From positions 62,001-126,000 of the forward strand of contig NZ_PPPU01000006.1 of NCBI RefSeq assembly GCF_006483455.1: a stretch of 64,000 nt of DNA, in the 5' to 3' direction. The position numbers were made by a program, and so were the translations under genes. The DNA comes from Methylomonas koyamae. GTDB lineage: Bacteria > Pseudomonadota > Gammaproteobacteria > Methylococcales > Methylomonadaceae. Each line of letters starts with the position of its first letter. Position 1 is the first letter of the stretch. The notes under the pieces are model-generated. The model had not been told where the DNA came from. It searched no databases and worked only from the letters and a program-made list of their open reading frames with translations. This document shows, piece by piece, positions 53,487 to 61,969 of the stretch.

Positions 53487-55693
53487 TATGCCTTTGTCGT
53501 ATCAGTTAATAATTTCCAGCTATTTGCCGCTGTGCCAGAACCCGCAACCAACCCTGCCTGGCCCAACGTTCCTGCTGCCGCATTTGTGTTGTAAAAAATT
53601 GAACCGTTCAGCCGAGCCACCTGAGTGATATCAAACTGCAGATCAGCACAGTTGCCGATCAAATTGAACACGTTACCGGTGCCGACACCCTGGGCGCCGG
53701 TTCCTTCGTTACCACCAGTCGACCGGATGTTGTATGTGATGTTCTGCGCATTCGACGGATTGAAGCACCATCCGGGCACTTTTGTGCCGCCATACGTGAG
53801 GTTGATCGTCTTGGCGGTAGTGCCGCTCGGGTAGATCAGCCCACGAACAAACCCGCTGACATCGTTGTCGTCGAAATAAAATCTGGCGCCATTCGGGATA
53901 GCACCCGCTTGAAATGCGAGCGACACAGCGGCGACAGACGGGCGAGATTTCGAGATGTGGATCTCAGGCGCGACCGCGGTGTTGGCGATTTGAATAAATC
54001 CAGCACCAGGGCAATCGGTGATGGAGTTATCGATGGTAATCCGACGAATTCCGAACGAAGTAGATTCACCCAGAGACCGAATCGGGTTTAGCACGCGGGT
54101 AGAGCCGGATGCTTTAATTGGCGTGTTGAGAATTTCCAATTCATCGACCAGAACCCGCTCTGCGAAAAACATGCCGTTTACGTCGGAGGCGGCGTTGGCT
54201 CCCATGTCAAAATTGAATTCACTATTCAGCAACGTGAATTTGCGGATACGGTGGGAGCCGGTCGTATTACCTACGGAGATTATGCCAGCCCCGGCATTCT
54301 GGAACCCTAAATTACCGTCCACCGACGGCTGAGCTGGAACAACAAAATTGTCGAACACGATGTGCTCAATGTCGACAGAACCACCGCCTGCGCCGTTAGA
54401 CACATAGGACAGTCCGCGGCCGCGACGGGGGATGTAGAATCCGTCTTTGAACGTGATTTTTCCGTATCTGCCTGAGCCGTTGGTGTTGTAACCGCAACCA
54501 AAATGAAACGGCTGCCCGCTAATATCCCGACCGTGGTAGTTTTTGATAACAATGTCGCCGATGATGTGGTTATTTTCCGAAATCATCGACACGCCCTGGG
54601 ACGAACCTAAGCGATGAACGTGCGATCCAAAATCAAGCTCGATGCCGAGAATGTCGCCAGCAGAGTTAACCGTTGTGCCGTCGGAGTCAAAAAGAGGTGT
54701 GTTGGCGCCGTCAGTGAACATCGCGCCAAGATCATCTTTGCTTGGGCCCGCAGCAAGTTTCACAGTGATGCCATAGCAGTTGCCGTGCAGCCACCAACCC
54801 AATGCGCTATCTGAATATCCACATTCCAGAGTGGAGTCAAATGCATTGGCATAGGCGCCGAAACAACTACCAGGGGATTCCGTCAGACCCAAACCGATGA
54901 AGCTATTCACAACTTTGTTTAAAACAGTTTGCTGGTAGCTGGTGTTGCCGAACGGGTCTGAGCCACGGTTTTGAGTGGCCTGCCTGATTTTGCCTTCGCC
55001 GTAAACCTTGATGTTGGCATCCGCCTGATAGCAGATCAGCGGCCCCGGTGTTGCCGGATGCTGCCCCGCTGAGCCAACAGGCATCCGAAATTTCACTTTT
55101 TTGTTATTGGGGTCACTGTTGTCGATCGCGACAACTTTCCAAACATACCGGTAAAACTCACCAGCATCTGTGCCGCCGGTATACGCTGGTCGGACGTAGA
55201 TGTAGTCATCAACCGCAAACGGATTTGCCACGGCGCCAATATTGAGGGTGACGGTGCTGGACCATGCAGGAGTGTCCATTGCATGCGTCAATGCTGTGAC
55301 CGTAATCGGCAGGCTTGCTGCATGCTCGTTGGTGAACATTTTTTTTGACAAGCCGAAATTTGCAGCGATGTTGTCGAGAATGACGCCTGGGCCTACATAT
55401 AGCGTCACATCACTGGGGAGTGTGCAGATAGCCTGGGGATCGGCGCCGCCGGCAAACGCATATGTGCCCGGCAGGGTGATATCCACGCGCCCGGTGCCTG
55501 AATTCAACCATTTTTGCAACAACGCGGTATTGAATAGAGCATGGGCTTGTTTTGTCGAATTGGGAATCAATCCCGAAACGTGGCGGGTGCCACCGATTAC
55601 CACGGCCCCCTCGCCGTAATCGGCGCCACCCTCAGCAAAAAAATCCTCAATGGAATCGAAGTCCCATTCCTCACGAGCTACGCGGGCAACCAT
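53483..55693 (-). CDS. Right-handed beta-helix (tailspike/pectate-lyase-like) protein
   Basis: 736 residues. After an acidic start (EEWDFDSIEDFFAEGG) the sequence is long runs of short beta strands with Asn/Gly turns (NNHIIGDIVIKNYHG, IEHIVFDNFVV), the pattern of a parallel beta-helix as in tailspikes. No catalytic pair can be named. It sits with no gap after the tube gene and with an ATGA overlap before the chaperone. Mu has no gene there. Its codons are AT-richer than the surrounding phage genes, so it is a likely later insertion (moron). It may be a surface-binding or -degrading spike. Confidence 0.8.
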   Translation of the reverse strand: MVARVAREEWDFDSIEDFFAEGGADYGEGAVVIGGTRHVSGLIPNSTKQAHALFNTALLQKWLNSGTGRVDITLPGTYAFAGGADPQAICTLPSDVTLYVGPGVILDNIAANFGLSKKMFTNEHAASLPITVTALTHAMDTPAWSSTVTLNIGAVANPFAVDDYIYVRPAYTGGTDAGEFYRYVWKVVAIDNSDPNNKKVKFRMPVGSAGQHPATPGPLICYQADANIKVYGEGKIRQATQNRGSDPFGNTSYQQTVLNKVVNSFIGLGLTESPGSCFGAYANAFDSTLECGYSDSALGWWLHGNCYGITVKLAAGPSKDDLGAMFTDGANTPLFDSDGTTVNSAGDILGIELDFGSHVHRLGSSQGVSMISENNHIIGDIVIKNYHGRDISGQPFHFGCGYNTNGSGRYGKITFKDGFYIPRRGRGLSYVSNGAGGGSVDIEHIVFDNFVVPAQPSVDGNLGFQNAGAGIISVGNTTGSHRIRKFTLLNSEFNFDMGANAASDVNGMFFAERVLVDELEILNTPIKASGSTRVLNPIRSLGESTSFGIRRITIDNSITDCPGAGFIQIANTAVAPEIHISKSRPSVAAVSLAFQAGAIPNGARFYFDDNDVSGFVRGLIYPSGTTAKTINLTYGGTKVPGWCFNPSNAQNITYNIRSTGGNEGTGAQGVGTGNVFNLIGNCADLQFDITQVARLNGSIFYNTNAAAGTLGQAGLVAGSGTAANSWKLLTDTTKAY

Positions 55694-56059
55694 TTACGAA
55701 ATCCTCTCAGACGTATTACTCATGATGGTGATCTTGCTTTCGCCATCGCCCCAGCCGGCCGGATCGCCGGATCTAAATGCTTGCGGCATCATGTAGACTT
55801 GGCCGCTTTCCAGCCGGATCGTGACTGTCTCATTTTTGATGGCGTTGATCGCATCCAAATCGACGCCCGCCTGCAGATTGATGTTCAGCTCCAGCACGGC
55901 CGGTTTGTAGCCGGTCAAAAAGCCGCCGTCTTCCGGCAGACGGCCGGGTTTGTGTTCGCGCGATTCGCCGGCCGGAGTGAAGGTGCCGGCCGGCGTTGCC
56001 AACGGCAATTTGCCGATGGACGGCACCGAGATGGTGCGGATGTTGTTTAATTCGGCCAT
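55694..56059 (-). CDS. Tail tube protein (Mu gpM-like)
   Basis: 121 residues. Family pattern: NNIRTISVPSIGKLPLATP start, FLTGYKPAVLELNINLQAG and VTIRLESGQVYMM strands, and GWGDGESKITIMS end. It forms the inner tube of the contractile tail. It directly follows the sheath gene and is followed without gap by the beta-helix gene. Confidence 0.9.
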   Translation of the reverse strand: MAELNNIRTISVPSIGKLPLATPAGTFTPAGESREHKPGRLPEDGGFLTGYKPAVLELNINLQAGVDLDAINAIKNETVTIRLESGQVYMMPQAFRSGDPAGWGDGESKITIMSNTSERIS

Positions 56060-56106
56060 GGTTTAAATCTCCAATAAATCCCGTTTCAAATGCGTTTGCC
56101 CGACCG

Positions 56107-57567
56107 TTAAACCCGCTTCGCAAACTGTGCGCGGCCGGCCAGGATTTGGAACGGCGACAGTATGATCGGCGTATCAAGATAGTTGAACCGGCTCGTATTG
56201 TCTGGGTCTTGTTCGACGACCAGCGTGGTTTTGTAATGGTCGTAGTTCTGCACCCAGCCGTATTCGCGCATCAGCACGTTTTGATACAGGCTCAGCAGAA
56301 ATGCCCGCACGCTATCCTCGGTGGTGATGCGCAGGCCCGGCCGATAGCCTTCGTTTGTTTTGGCCGCGGCGGTGCCGACGAACGCCTTGATGGCGCCGAC
56401 GCGTTGCTCGTAGCGCACGCGCTCCAGTGTTTCCGGCGTATTGACGTCCAGGTAGGCATCGTCCGGCGAACCGTCCGGCCGGCGCTGGTGCAGGGTAATC
56501 AGCCGCTTGATGTAGCAACTGCCGTCCTGGGCGATTTGCATCACCGACATGCCTTTAAACAGCAAGCTGTTGGCGTTGGTCCAGTCGTGGTAGGTCACGC
56601 CAACCATGCCGGTCAGCGCCACACCTTCCAGCGATTGCACCGGGCTGTTGTAGAGCTTGGGCGCGGCCGCCGCGCACAATATCGCCGCCGCTTCCCAGGT
56701 CGGTGTCGGGTTGATCTCCAGCGACAGGTCGCAGATGTGCTCGTAGTTTTTGGTTTCGCCAAACGCTGCCGCTGCGGCGTAATCGCCGCGATGGGCGGTG
56801 AAGCACCTAAAGCCGGCCTGCACCGGCGGTTGATACCGGCGCTGGCTTTCGGTGTGCCAGGCGGCCAGTGTGGCGGCATCGTTGATGCCCAGTGCTATGT
56901 AGCGGTACCAGCGATTGGCGCCCAGCAATGTGGCCAGGTTGCCCGGCGCCGGGTCGCCGGAGCCGCCGGCCATCGCGGTCAAGGTCAACGCCAAACCGGT
57001 CGGCTTGAGTTCGCCGTACAGATTTAAGCGCATATCGATGTTATTGCCGCAGGTGCCTTTGTGCTTTGCGGTCAACGTCACCACGCTGGCCACGGCGGCG
57101 GCCGTCACCGGTAAATCGGCATCGGTAAACGCGGCGGCAATCGCGGTGGCGATTTGGGCGGTGGTCATGGTGCTGGTCACGCCTACCGAGACCAAGCGGC
57201 CGCCTATATATAATGATAGGGTGCCGTCGGCCGTGGCAGCGTTGGTCACGGTAATGGTACCGGTCGCGGCCACGCCGGCGCCGTTGTCGCTGTAAGGCAG
57301 CATGTACAGATCCAGCGTCGCGTCGATGGCCCGGTAACGCGCCGCCATTTGCGCCAACATCGAGCCGGCGCCAGCTTTTACGGTAGCATCATAGACAGAA
57401 CTAATCCGGGTAATCTCGCCGGCCACGGCGCTACCGGCCGCCAGTTTTTGGCCGACCAGCAACACCGCCGGAATGTCGTCGCCCAGGCCGGCCTGGCTGC
57501 CGTCGATTTCGATATAGACGCCCGGATAGCGTAGCGCCTGCGGGATATTGTCAAATGAGATAGTCAT
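56107..57567 (-). CDS. Contractile tail sheath protein (Mu gpL-like)
   Basis: 486 residues. It starts TISFDNIPQALRYPGVYIE and has PAVLLVGQKLAAG, both typical of Mu-type sheaths. The C-terminal part ends with PIILSPFQILAGRAQFAKRV, which packs on the tube. It drives tail contraction. It overlaps the gp37-like gene by four bases. Confidence 0.94.
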   Translation of the reverse strand: MTISFDNIPQALRYPGVYIEIDGSQAGLGDDIPAVLLVGQKLAAGSAVAGEITRISSVYDATVKAGAGSMLAQMAARYRAIDATLDLYMLPYSDNGAGVAATGTITVTNAATADGTLSLYIGGRLVSVGVTSTMTTAQIATAIAAAFTDADLPVTAAAVASVVTLTAKHKGTCGNNIDMRLNLYGELKPTGLALTLTAMAGGSGDPAPGNLATLLGANRWYRYIALGINDAATLAAWHTESQRRYQPPVQAGFRCFTAHRGDYAAAAAFGETKNYEHICDLSLEINPTPTWEAAAILCAAAAPKLYNSPVQSLEGVALTGMVGVTYHDWTNANSLLFKGMSVMQIAQDGSCYIKRLITLHQRRPDGSPDDAYLDVNTPETLERVRYEQRVGAIKAFVGTAAAKTNEGYRPGLRITTEDSVRAFLLSLYQNVLMREYGWVQNYDHYKTTLVVEQDPDNTSRFNYLDTPIILSPFQILAGRAQFAKRV

Positions 57568-58052
57568 AGCGCGGGGGCTCCAGTGTAAACCAGGCTGTCG
57601 TAGGCGCCTGGGTCGGGTAAATAGTTGGTGATCAGGGCCGAGAATTCGTATCGATCGGCCCAGTAGATGTCTTGGGCGGTGTATTCCAACGGCTTGCCGC
57701 CTTTAAAGCGGATCGGCTTAACGTCCGTTTCGATGTCCCAGCCTTGCAGCAATTTGCGCACCGCGTGGCGGTAGGCCAGCAGCACGTCGTCGGTTTCGCC
57801 GGCACGCTGGGTGCGGATGTTCTCAATCGCAATCACCGCGTCGAATGCCAGCCCTATGTTTTCCGCGCGCCCCTCGTTATCGGCGGCATCGGCCTTATCG
57901 GGGCCGCGGACCAGCCATAACGCCGGCAGCGGCAGGCGGTCTAAATCGATCTGAGCGTATTCCGCCGCCAAACCATAATCGCGGAACCAGGCGTGCGGAA
58001 ATGCAGCCGGTTTGGTGCGCAGGTGTTCGAGCACAGGCGTTAGCGAAATCAC
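57564..58052 (-). CDS. Mu gp37-like protein (DUF1834)
   Basis: 162 residues. The PALWLVRGPDKA region and the AYRHAVRKLLQGW helix fit the DUF1834/gp37 family at the head-tail boundary. The C-terminal strands (FSALITNYLPDPGAYDSLVY) are typical. It is one base after the gp36-like stop and overlaps the sheath start. Confidence 0.85.
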   Translation of the reverse strand: MISLTPVLEHLRTKPAAFPHAWFRDYGLAAEYAQIDLDRLPLPALWLVRGPDKADAADNEGRAENIGLAFDAVIAIENIRTQRAGETDDVLLAYRHAVRKLLQGWDIETDVKPIRFKGGKPLEYTAQDIYWADRYEFSALITNYLPDPGAYDSLVYTGAPAL

Positions 58053-58053
58053 G

Positions 58054-58557
58054 TTACCAATCCTCGACTACGGTGGACGTGCCGCCGTAGCGGCGGGCCG
58101 AGCTTTCGAACTGCACCAGGTCGCCGGATACCACCGGATCGGTCGGCAACGGCGGCTCGGGTGGGATCAAATTCAACTCGCCGCGGGCATGGGCCTTCAG
58201 CGTGTCGATGACGCCTTGATACGCTTTGGCGGCATCGTCGGTCATCCGCTCGGCGCCGTGCAGGTAATACAGCGCCACCGTCGAGGCGAGGCGGGCGATC
58301 AAGGTGGTTTGCACCGTGTCCGGAATGCCGTAACTGAGGATCAATGCATCGACATCGGCCAGGCATTTGTCGATCGCATCCAGCGCGCCGGCCAGCGCGG
58401 TTTGCTCGTCCGCGCTATAGCCGGTCAGGTCGCCGCCGTCGATGGCGACGCGTAGCGCGGCCTCCGGCGGCATGACCATGTCGGCCGGCACCGCCAACTG
58501 TGCCAGACGGCGGGCGTTGGTGCGGGCCAGTAGGTCGGCGCGGGTGGCGAAGGGCAT
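58054..58557 (-). CDS. Mu gp36-like head-completion protein (DUF1320)
   Basis: 167 residues. FATRADLLARTNARRLAQLA is the DUF1320 start, with the long helical centre ALDAIDKCLADVDALILSYGI and LARLASTVALYYLH. Members act as connector/adaptor between portal and tail. The start overlaps the previous stop by one base (TAATG). Confidence 0.87.
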   Translation of the reverse strand: MPFATRADLLARTNARRLAQLAVPADMVMPPEAALRVAIDGGDLTGYSADEQTALAGALDAIDKCLADVDALILSYGIPDTVQTTLIARLASTVALYYLHGAERMTDDAAKAYQGVIDTLKAHARGELNLIPPEPPLPTDPVVSGDLVQFESSARRYGGTSTVVEDW

Positions 58558-59258
58558 TAGCCGGCGCTCCGTTCGGACTGGATTTGTGCCCAGGCTTCAT
58601 CGCGGTCTTCAGCGGTTACCGGGTAACCAAGCGCAACAGTCAACGCCGCGGCTTTGGGTTTACCGTCAGCAACCCAGTTATCGGCAACACCAACATCCAA
58701 GGCTTGAATTGCCGCTTTAATGACATCAATCTTGTGTTGATGTTCGGTTTTTTCAGCGGTGTTCGCGGGTTGTTCGCCATCCGTGGCAGCGGTGCCATCC
58801 GCTCCAGCGTCAGCGGCATCCGCCGCCGGGGCGTCGCCGCCCGTTTTAATTTCGTCACCGGTAGCGAGACCCTCGGGCGCCGGCGCCTCCGGGTCTCTTT
58901 CGGTTGGGTTTTCGTTGTCCGCGTCAGCATCGGCCGTATTGGCCACCGGGGAGGCGGTACCGGTATCGGTTCCTTCCGCCGCAGTCTCCCCAGTCGATCC
59001 CTCATCAGTTGCAGTGCTCTCGGGTGTGTTATTTGGCTCTTGGCCGGCTTCGATCGCTCCGATCTGGCTGACGGCCGGCAGCTCGACCAGCACCGTCGGG
59101 TGGTCGGTTACTTCCAGATAGGGGTCTTCTTCGATGGCCTCCAGTGTGGCGGCGTCGACGTCCACCTGCTTCCAGGTTTGGCTAAAGCCGATGCCGGCAC
59201 GGTGGCGGGTCGTCAATTGGGTGCGCGGGTTGATACGGACGTATTTCGTATTCGACAT
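58557..59258 (-). CDS. Mu gp35/FluMu-type protein with Ala/Asp/Glu-rich linker
   Basis: 233 residues. The first 60 residues match the FluMu/gp35 N-terminal pattern (RHRAGIGFSQTWKQVDVDA and DPYLEVTD). Residues 75-170 are a low-complexity acidic Ala/Thr/Asp linker. The last 60 residues are a small helical domain (VIKAAIQALDVGVADNWVADG). The linker is unusually long for the family. Function unknown; position is between major head and gp36. Confidence 0.82.
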   Translation of the reverse strand: MSNTKYVRINPRTQLTTRHRAGIGFSQTWKQVDVDAATLEAIEEDPYLEVTDHPTVLVELPAVSQIGAIEAGQEPNNTPESTATDEGSTGETAAEGTDTGTASPVANTADADADNENPTERDPEAPAPEGLATGDEIKTGGDAPAADAADAGADGTAATDGEQPANTAEKTEHQHKIDVIKAAIQALDVGVADNWVADGKPKAAALTVALGYPVTAEDRDEAWAQIQSERSAG

Positions 59259-59279
59259 GTTCTAATCCTCGGATTGGTT

Positions 59280-59316
59280 GTGCCGGGTTTCGCGAGCGCG
59301 CTACCCGGCCTACGGT
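59280..59316. repeat. REP-like half element between phage genes
   Basis: TGCCGGGTTTCGCGAGCGCG followed by CTACCCGGCCTACGG resembles the right half of the element at 63523-63600 (GCTGGGTTTCGC...CTACCCAGCCTACG). It lies in the 65-base gap between the gp35-like and major head genes. It forms a GCCGGGT/ACCCGGC hairpin. Confidence 0.5.
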
Positions 59317-59323
59317 TATTGGC

Positions 59324-60214
59324 CTACGCCACCCACGGAGTCACCAGCAGTTTGACGCGCTGATAGTTGGTGTTGCTCTCGCCGCCGGCCAGATATTCTT
59401 TGTCGAGCAGCGTTTCCGCGGCGGCCCGATTGGTTGGGCCACAGACCAGCAGAGTGGGCACCGTGCCGAGCTTGATGCCGCCATCGCCGACCTGGGCAAA
59501 CATGCGGTTGTACAGATCGTCGAAATTGGCCGCGTTCAGCGTCGCCTTTGAGCCGTAGCAGCATTGCCAAAACCCGTATGCTGCCGCGCCGCGCCAACGG
59601 CCGCCGAAACTGAACACGTCATTCTCGAAATAATTGGTCGTTCCGGCGCCCATAGCCTCCAATTGTGCCGGCACCCGTTCTTGTAAAAACAGCGCCGGGG
59701 CGGCATCGGAGAACAGGTACCACGGCGCGCCGGCGCCGGCCTGGATATTGGAGGTTGCGGTCACGGCTCCGGTGCCATCGGCATTGGCATAGACCGGATG
59801 ATCGGTGTCGAAAAAGTACTGATCGTCGTAGCAGTTGGTCGACCAACCGGCCAGCAGCGCGCCAAAAATCAGCTCGTCTTTCAAGCGCGCGGCGGCTTTA
59901 CCATGACCGCGGGCGGAATTGGCATAGTGGCCGAAATCGTCGTCCTCGATATCCGTCCGCTGCACGTCGATGGTCGCCTCGTATTTGTCGTTGAAGACGG
60001 TATACGCTTTTTCGGCGATCGCTTTATGCAACCTGGAGCCGACCCACTTGCGGAAAGACGGCCATTGCGTCAACCAGGCGTAGGTGCTGTTTTTGCTGGT
60101 GGATTTCATCAGCTCAGCGATCATGGCCCAGTTCGAGGGAGTATCAACCAAGCCCTTATCAAAATTGGCCTGAAGCGAGGTTTTGAGTGCGTCGAGTTGC
60201 GCTTGCGTCAGCAT
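59324..60214 (-). CDS. Major head (capsid) protein, Mu gpT-like
   Basis: 296 residues. It has the gpT features: LKTSLQANFDKGL start, TYAWLTQWPSFRKWVG, FFDTDHPV and the C-terminal LLVCGPTNRAAAETLL. It builds the icosahedral shell. Preceded by AGGAG before the ATG and by the protease/scaffold gene 34 bases upstream. Full length, so the head shell gene is intact although packaging genes are missing upstream. Confidence 0.94.
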   Translation of the reverse strand: MLTQAQLDALKTSLQANFDKGLVDTPSNWAMIAELMKSTSKNSTYAWLTQWPSFRKWVGSRLHKAIAEKAYTVFNDKYEATIDVQRTDIEDDDFGHYANSARGHGKAAARLKDELIFGALLAGWSTNCYDDQYFFDTDHPVYANADGTGAVTATSNIQAGAGAPWYLFSDAAPALFLQERVPAQLEAMGAGTTNYFENDVFSFGGRWRGAAAYGFWQCCYGSKATLNAANFDDLYNRMFAQVGDGGIKLGTVPTLLVCGPTNRAAAETLLDKEYLAGGESNTNYQRVKLLVTPWVA

Positions 60215-60248
60215 CGGTATCTCCTAAGTTAAAGTGCGGTGCCGGCGA

Positions 60249-61256
60249 TTAGCGGGCGTGTTTTTTTTGCGTGGCCAGAAACTCTTCTTCCGTCACGCCC
60301 ATTTGATCGGCAATTTTCTTTTGCTCGGCGGTTAATGCCGCGGTGCCGGTGGCATGGCCGGCGCCGGCCTGGCGTTCGGTGATCGGCAACGGCGCGGTGG
60401 TTTGCAAAAACTCGGTCAACGCGGCCAGGCTTTGCTTTTCCGCCCAGGGTTTCAATGCCGGCGCCATGCGGCCGTCGGTCAACGCGGCGGTGATCAGGTC
60501 GGTTTTTTGCTGGGCTTCGGCCGCGGCTCTGTCGTCGTTGATTTGCTTGTTCAGCGCGGCCAATTCGCCCAGCGCGGTATCGCGCTCGGTGGTCAACGCG
60601 GCGACTTTGGCGTTCAGCGTGTCGCGTTCGGCGGTGAGTGCCGCCAGGGCGGTTTCGGCTTGGGCGTGCGTGACGCGCAGCGCCGCGAGTTCTTCTTCGG
60701 GTCTTGGCATGTCGGTGGTCTCCGGATTGAGATCGGGTAAGGAAAAGCGTTTGGAAAGGGTGGCAATGCCGTCGTCATCGTCCAGGCCGTCAAGGCCGTC
60801 GATTGCGGGTGTGTTTGTGAGCGCGACCGAAATCACGTCGAGCACTTCGCCGGTCGCGCTGTAGTAGTAAAAGACGGCGCTGATGTAGCGATACTCTTTG
60901 TCGGCGATGCGTTGTTTGGCGACGGCGGTCCAGTCCACGCCAATGGCGTAAAGGCCTTTGCCGTCACGCCACTCCATGTCATGAAACCAGCCGGCGGCGA
61001 TCACCGGTTGACCGTTCCACTCGGAGCGCAGTGATTGGTGCTCGTAGTCGATCAGGGTGTCGTTCTTGCGGTCGAGCAGGCGCTGGATCACGTTCGCGGC
61101 AATCGTCGCGTCCAGTTGCCAAGCGTCGCAATCCCACGGACGACCGTCGCCGGCGCGAAATGGACCGACTGGCAATAAATGCGCCTCGGTCGGCACATTG
61201 CCGCCGACGGCGATTTCGAACGCAAGGGATGCGACTTTGACAGCGGGTTTGGACAT
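60249..61256 (-). CDS. Head maturation protease/scaffold, Mu gpI-like
   Basis: 335 residues. The N-terminal 160 residues match the Mu I protease (LLPVGPFRAGDGRPWDCDAW, LIDYEHQSL, YRYISAVFYYY, LTNTPAIDGL). Residues 190-265 are a long coiled coil (scaffold), ending in a Lys-rich tail. It assembles and then cleaves the prohead. In Mu it follows terminase, portal, F and G; here it is the first late gene after a short middle region. Confidence 0.92.
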   Translation of the reverse strand: MSKPAVKVASLAFEIAVGGNVPTEAHLLPVGPFRAGDGRPWDCDAWQLDATIAANVIQRLLDRKNDTLIDYEHQSLRSEWNGQPVIAAGWFHDMEWRDGKGLYAIGVDWTAVAKQRIADKEYRYISAVFYYYSATGEVLDVISVALTNTPAIDGLDGLDDDDGIATLSKRFSLPDLNPETTDMPRPEEELAALRVTHAQAETALAALTAERDTLNAKVAALTTERDTALGELAALNKQINDDRAAAEAQQKTDLITAALTDGRMAPALKPWAEKQSLAALTEFLQTTAPLPITERQAGAGHATGTAALTAEQKKIADQMGVTEEEFLATQKKHAR

Positions 61257-61307
61257 GACGGCCTCGGTAAATCAGTTGAGGCCAGTATCGGGGTTTGAGG
61301 GGTGTAA

Positions 61308-61332
61308 AAAGAGGCTGGAAATGTTTCCAGGG
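61308..61332. repeat. 25-base palindromic motif, copy 3 of 3
   Basis: AAAGAGGCTGGAAATGTTTC and its continuation CAGGG match 47893-47917 at 23 of 25 bases (only the two central bases differ) and 52919-52935 at 17 of 17. The core CTGGAAA-TG-TTTCCAG is a palindrome. This copy lies in the leader of the late operon; on the minus strand it is followed by CCTCTTTTTAC, so it could act as an attenuator. Confidence 0.6.
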
Positions 61333-61339
61333 GCGGGTT

Positions 61340-61362
61340 GTTAGTATCCGAACGAGTTATCG
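61340..61362 (-). promoter_or_regulatory. Candidate late promoter region with TTATCGATAA dyad
   Basis: Upstream of the late gene at 61256 the minus strand has the perfect palindrome TTATCGATAA, then 8 bases, then GATACT as a possible -10. Mor/C-type activators of Mu bind TTAT-n-ATAA dyads near -35 to -50; here the dyad is closer. No conventional -35 is seen. The remainder of 61257-61548 contains no gene. Confidence 0.3.
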
Positions 61363-61493
61363 ATAATAACCCGATTGCATTGGCGGCAAAACCCCGTTTA
61401 AAACCTCGCAGGCGCGTTTAAACGTTTTTGGGCTATGCAACGGGGGCGATCAATACCGTTAAGCGCCGTGTGCGGCCTGTATATCGATTAATG

Positions 61494-61519
61494 AAAAACC
61501 GGCCCCGTCTCGTGGGGCC
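61494..61519 (-). terminator. Intrinsic terminator at the end of the middle genes
   Basis: On the minus strand GGCCCC-ACGAGAC-GGGGCC is followed by GGTTTTTC. The stem is 6 GC pairs. It lies after the 68-residue gene and before the late operon. The hairpin is part of the 57-base direct repeat; in the other copy (61812) the following bases are GTTTATAC, a weaker T-tract. Confidence 0.65.
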
Positions 61520-61556
61520 ATGCCGACGGTTGCGCCGATGGGAGGTAGTCACCGGG
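61500..61556. repeat. 57-base perfect direct repeat, copy 1
   Basis: Identical over 57 bases to 61812-61868. It starts CGGCCCCGTCTCGTGGGGCC and ends GTAGTCACCGGG. The two copies flank the 68-residue gene. In one frame of the minus strand both encode GDYLPSAQPSAWPHETGP. Confidence 0.9.
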
Positions 61557-61755
61557 TATGATCCTCTCGGTTTTGGCTGACGGGCATCAACCATTCCCCG
61601 CCTTCGCCGTCGATAAACAGTATGTCACCGCTCACGTACAGACAGTCTCGGTCAACGCCGTGTTTCACGCCTTCCCAAACAACATTCACGGGCAGGTCTC
61701 CATGCTGGTTTTGGAATGTTTTCAATAATTCGATCAGCTCGGAAATTTTCATCAT
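61549..61755 (-). CDS. Small phage protein (68 residues)
   Basis: ATG-ATG at 61755/61752. KISELIELLKTFQNQHGDLPV is a motif common to short phage-encoded proteins of unknown function, followed by strands (VSGDILFIDGEGGEWLMPV). The stop is formed by the edge of the 57-base repeat. Position: between the Mor-type activator and the late operon. Confidence 0.7.
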   Translation of the reverse strand: MMKISELIELLKTFQNQHGDLPVNVVWEGVKHGVDRDCLYVSGDILFIDGEGGEWLMPVSQNREDHTR

Positions 61756-61760
61756 AAACC

Positions 61761-61943
61761 CTACAAACTCAATAAAAGCGGTCCGGCGCGGCAACTCCGG
61801 ACCAGTATAAACGGCCCCGTCTCGTGGGGCCATGCCGACGGTTGCGCCGATGGGAGGTAGTCACCGGGACCGCTGCGGGTGTTTTTTGTAGCTGGCTCAC
61901 CGCGCGCTGGAGCCGTGCCCCCGTGGGGCTTGTTCTGCATCAT
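61761..61943 (-). CDS. 60-residue middle-region frame carrying the repeat-encoded peptide
   Basis: ATG-ATG at 61943/61940, stop TAG at 61761. Residues 27-44 (GDYLPSAQPSAWPHETGP) are encoded by the 57-base repeat; the rest is basic or Pro/Gly-rich. Such short Pro/Trp-rich frames over hairpins recall Ash/Icd-like phage leaders. It may be translated, or the hairpin RNA may be what matters. Weakly supported. Confidence 0.35.
   Translation of the reverse strand: MMQNKPHGGTAPARGEPATKNTRSGPGDYLPSAQPSAWPHETGPFILVRSCRAGPLLLSL
61812..61868. repeat. 57-base perfect direct repeat, copy 2
   Basis: Second copy of the repeat at 61500-61556, spaced 312 bases apart start to start. It lies 100 bases after the mor stop on the minus strand. 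Confidence 0.9.
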
Positions 61944-61969
61944 TTTCGTGGGGCCGCGAAAATGGTCGA

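Noticed and set aside
58500-59363. 287-codon plus-strand frame opposite the gp35-like gene
   Set aside because: It is the antisense of a low-complexity Ala/Asp linker and has no ribosome site or domain.
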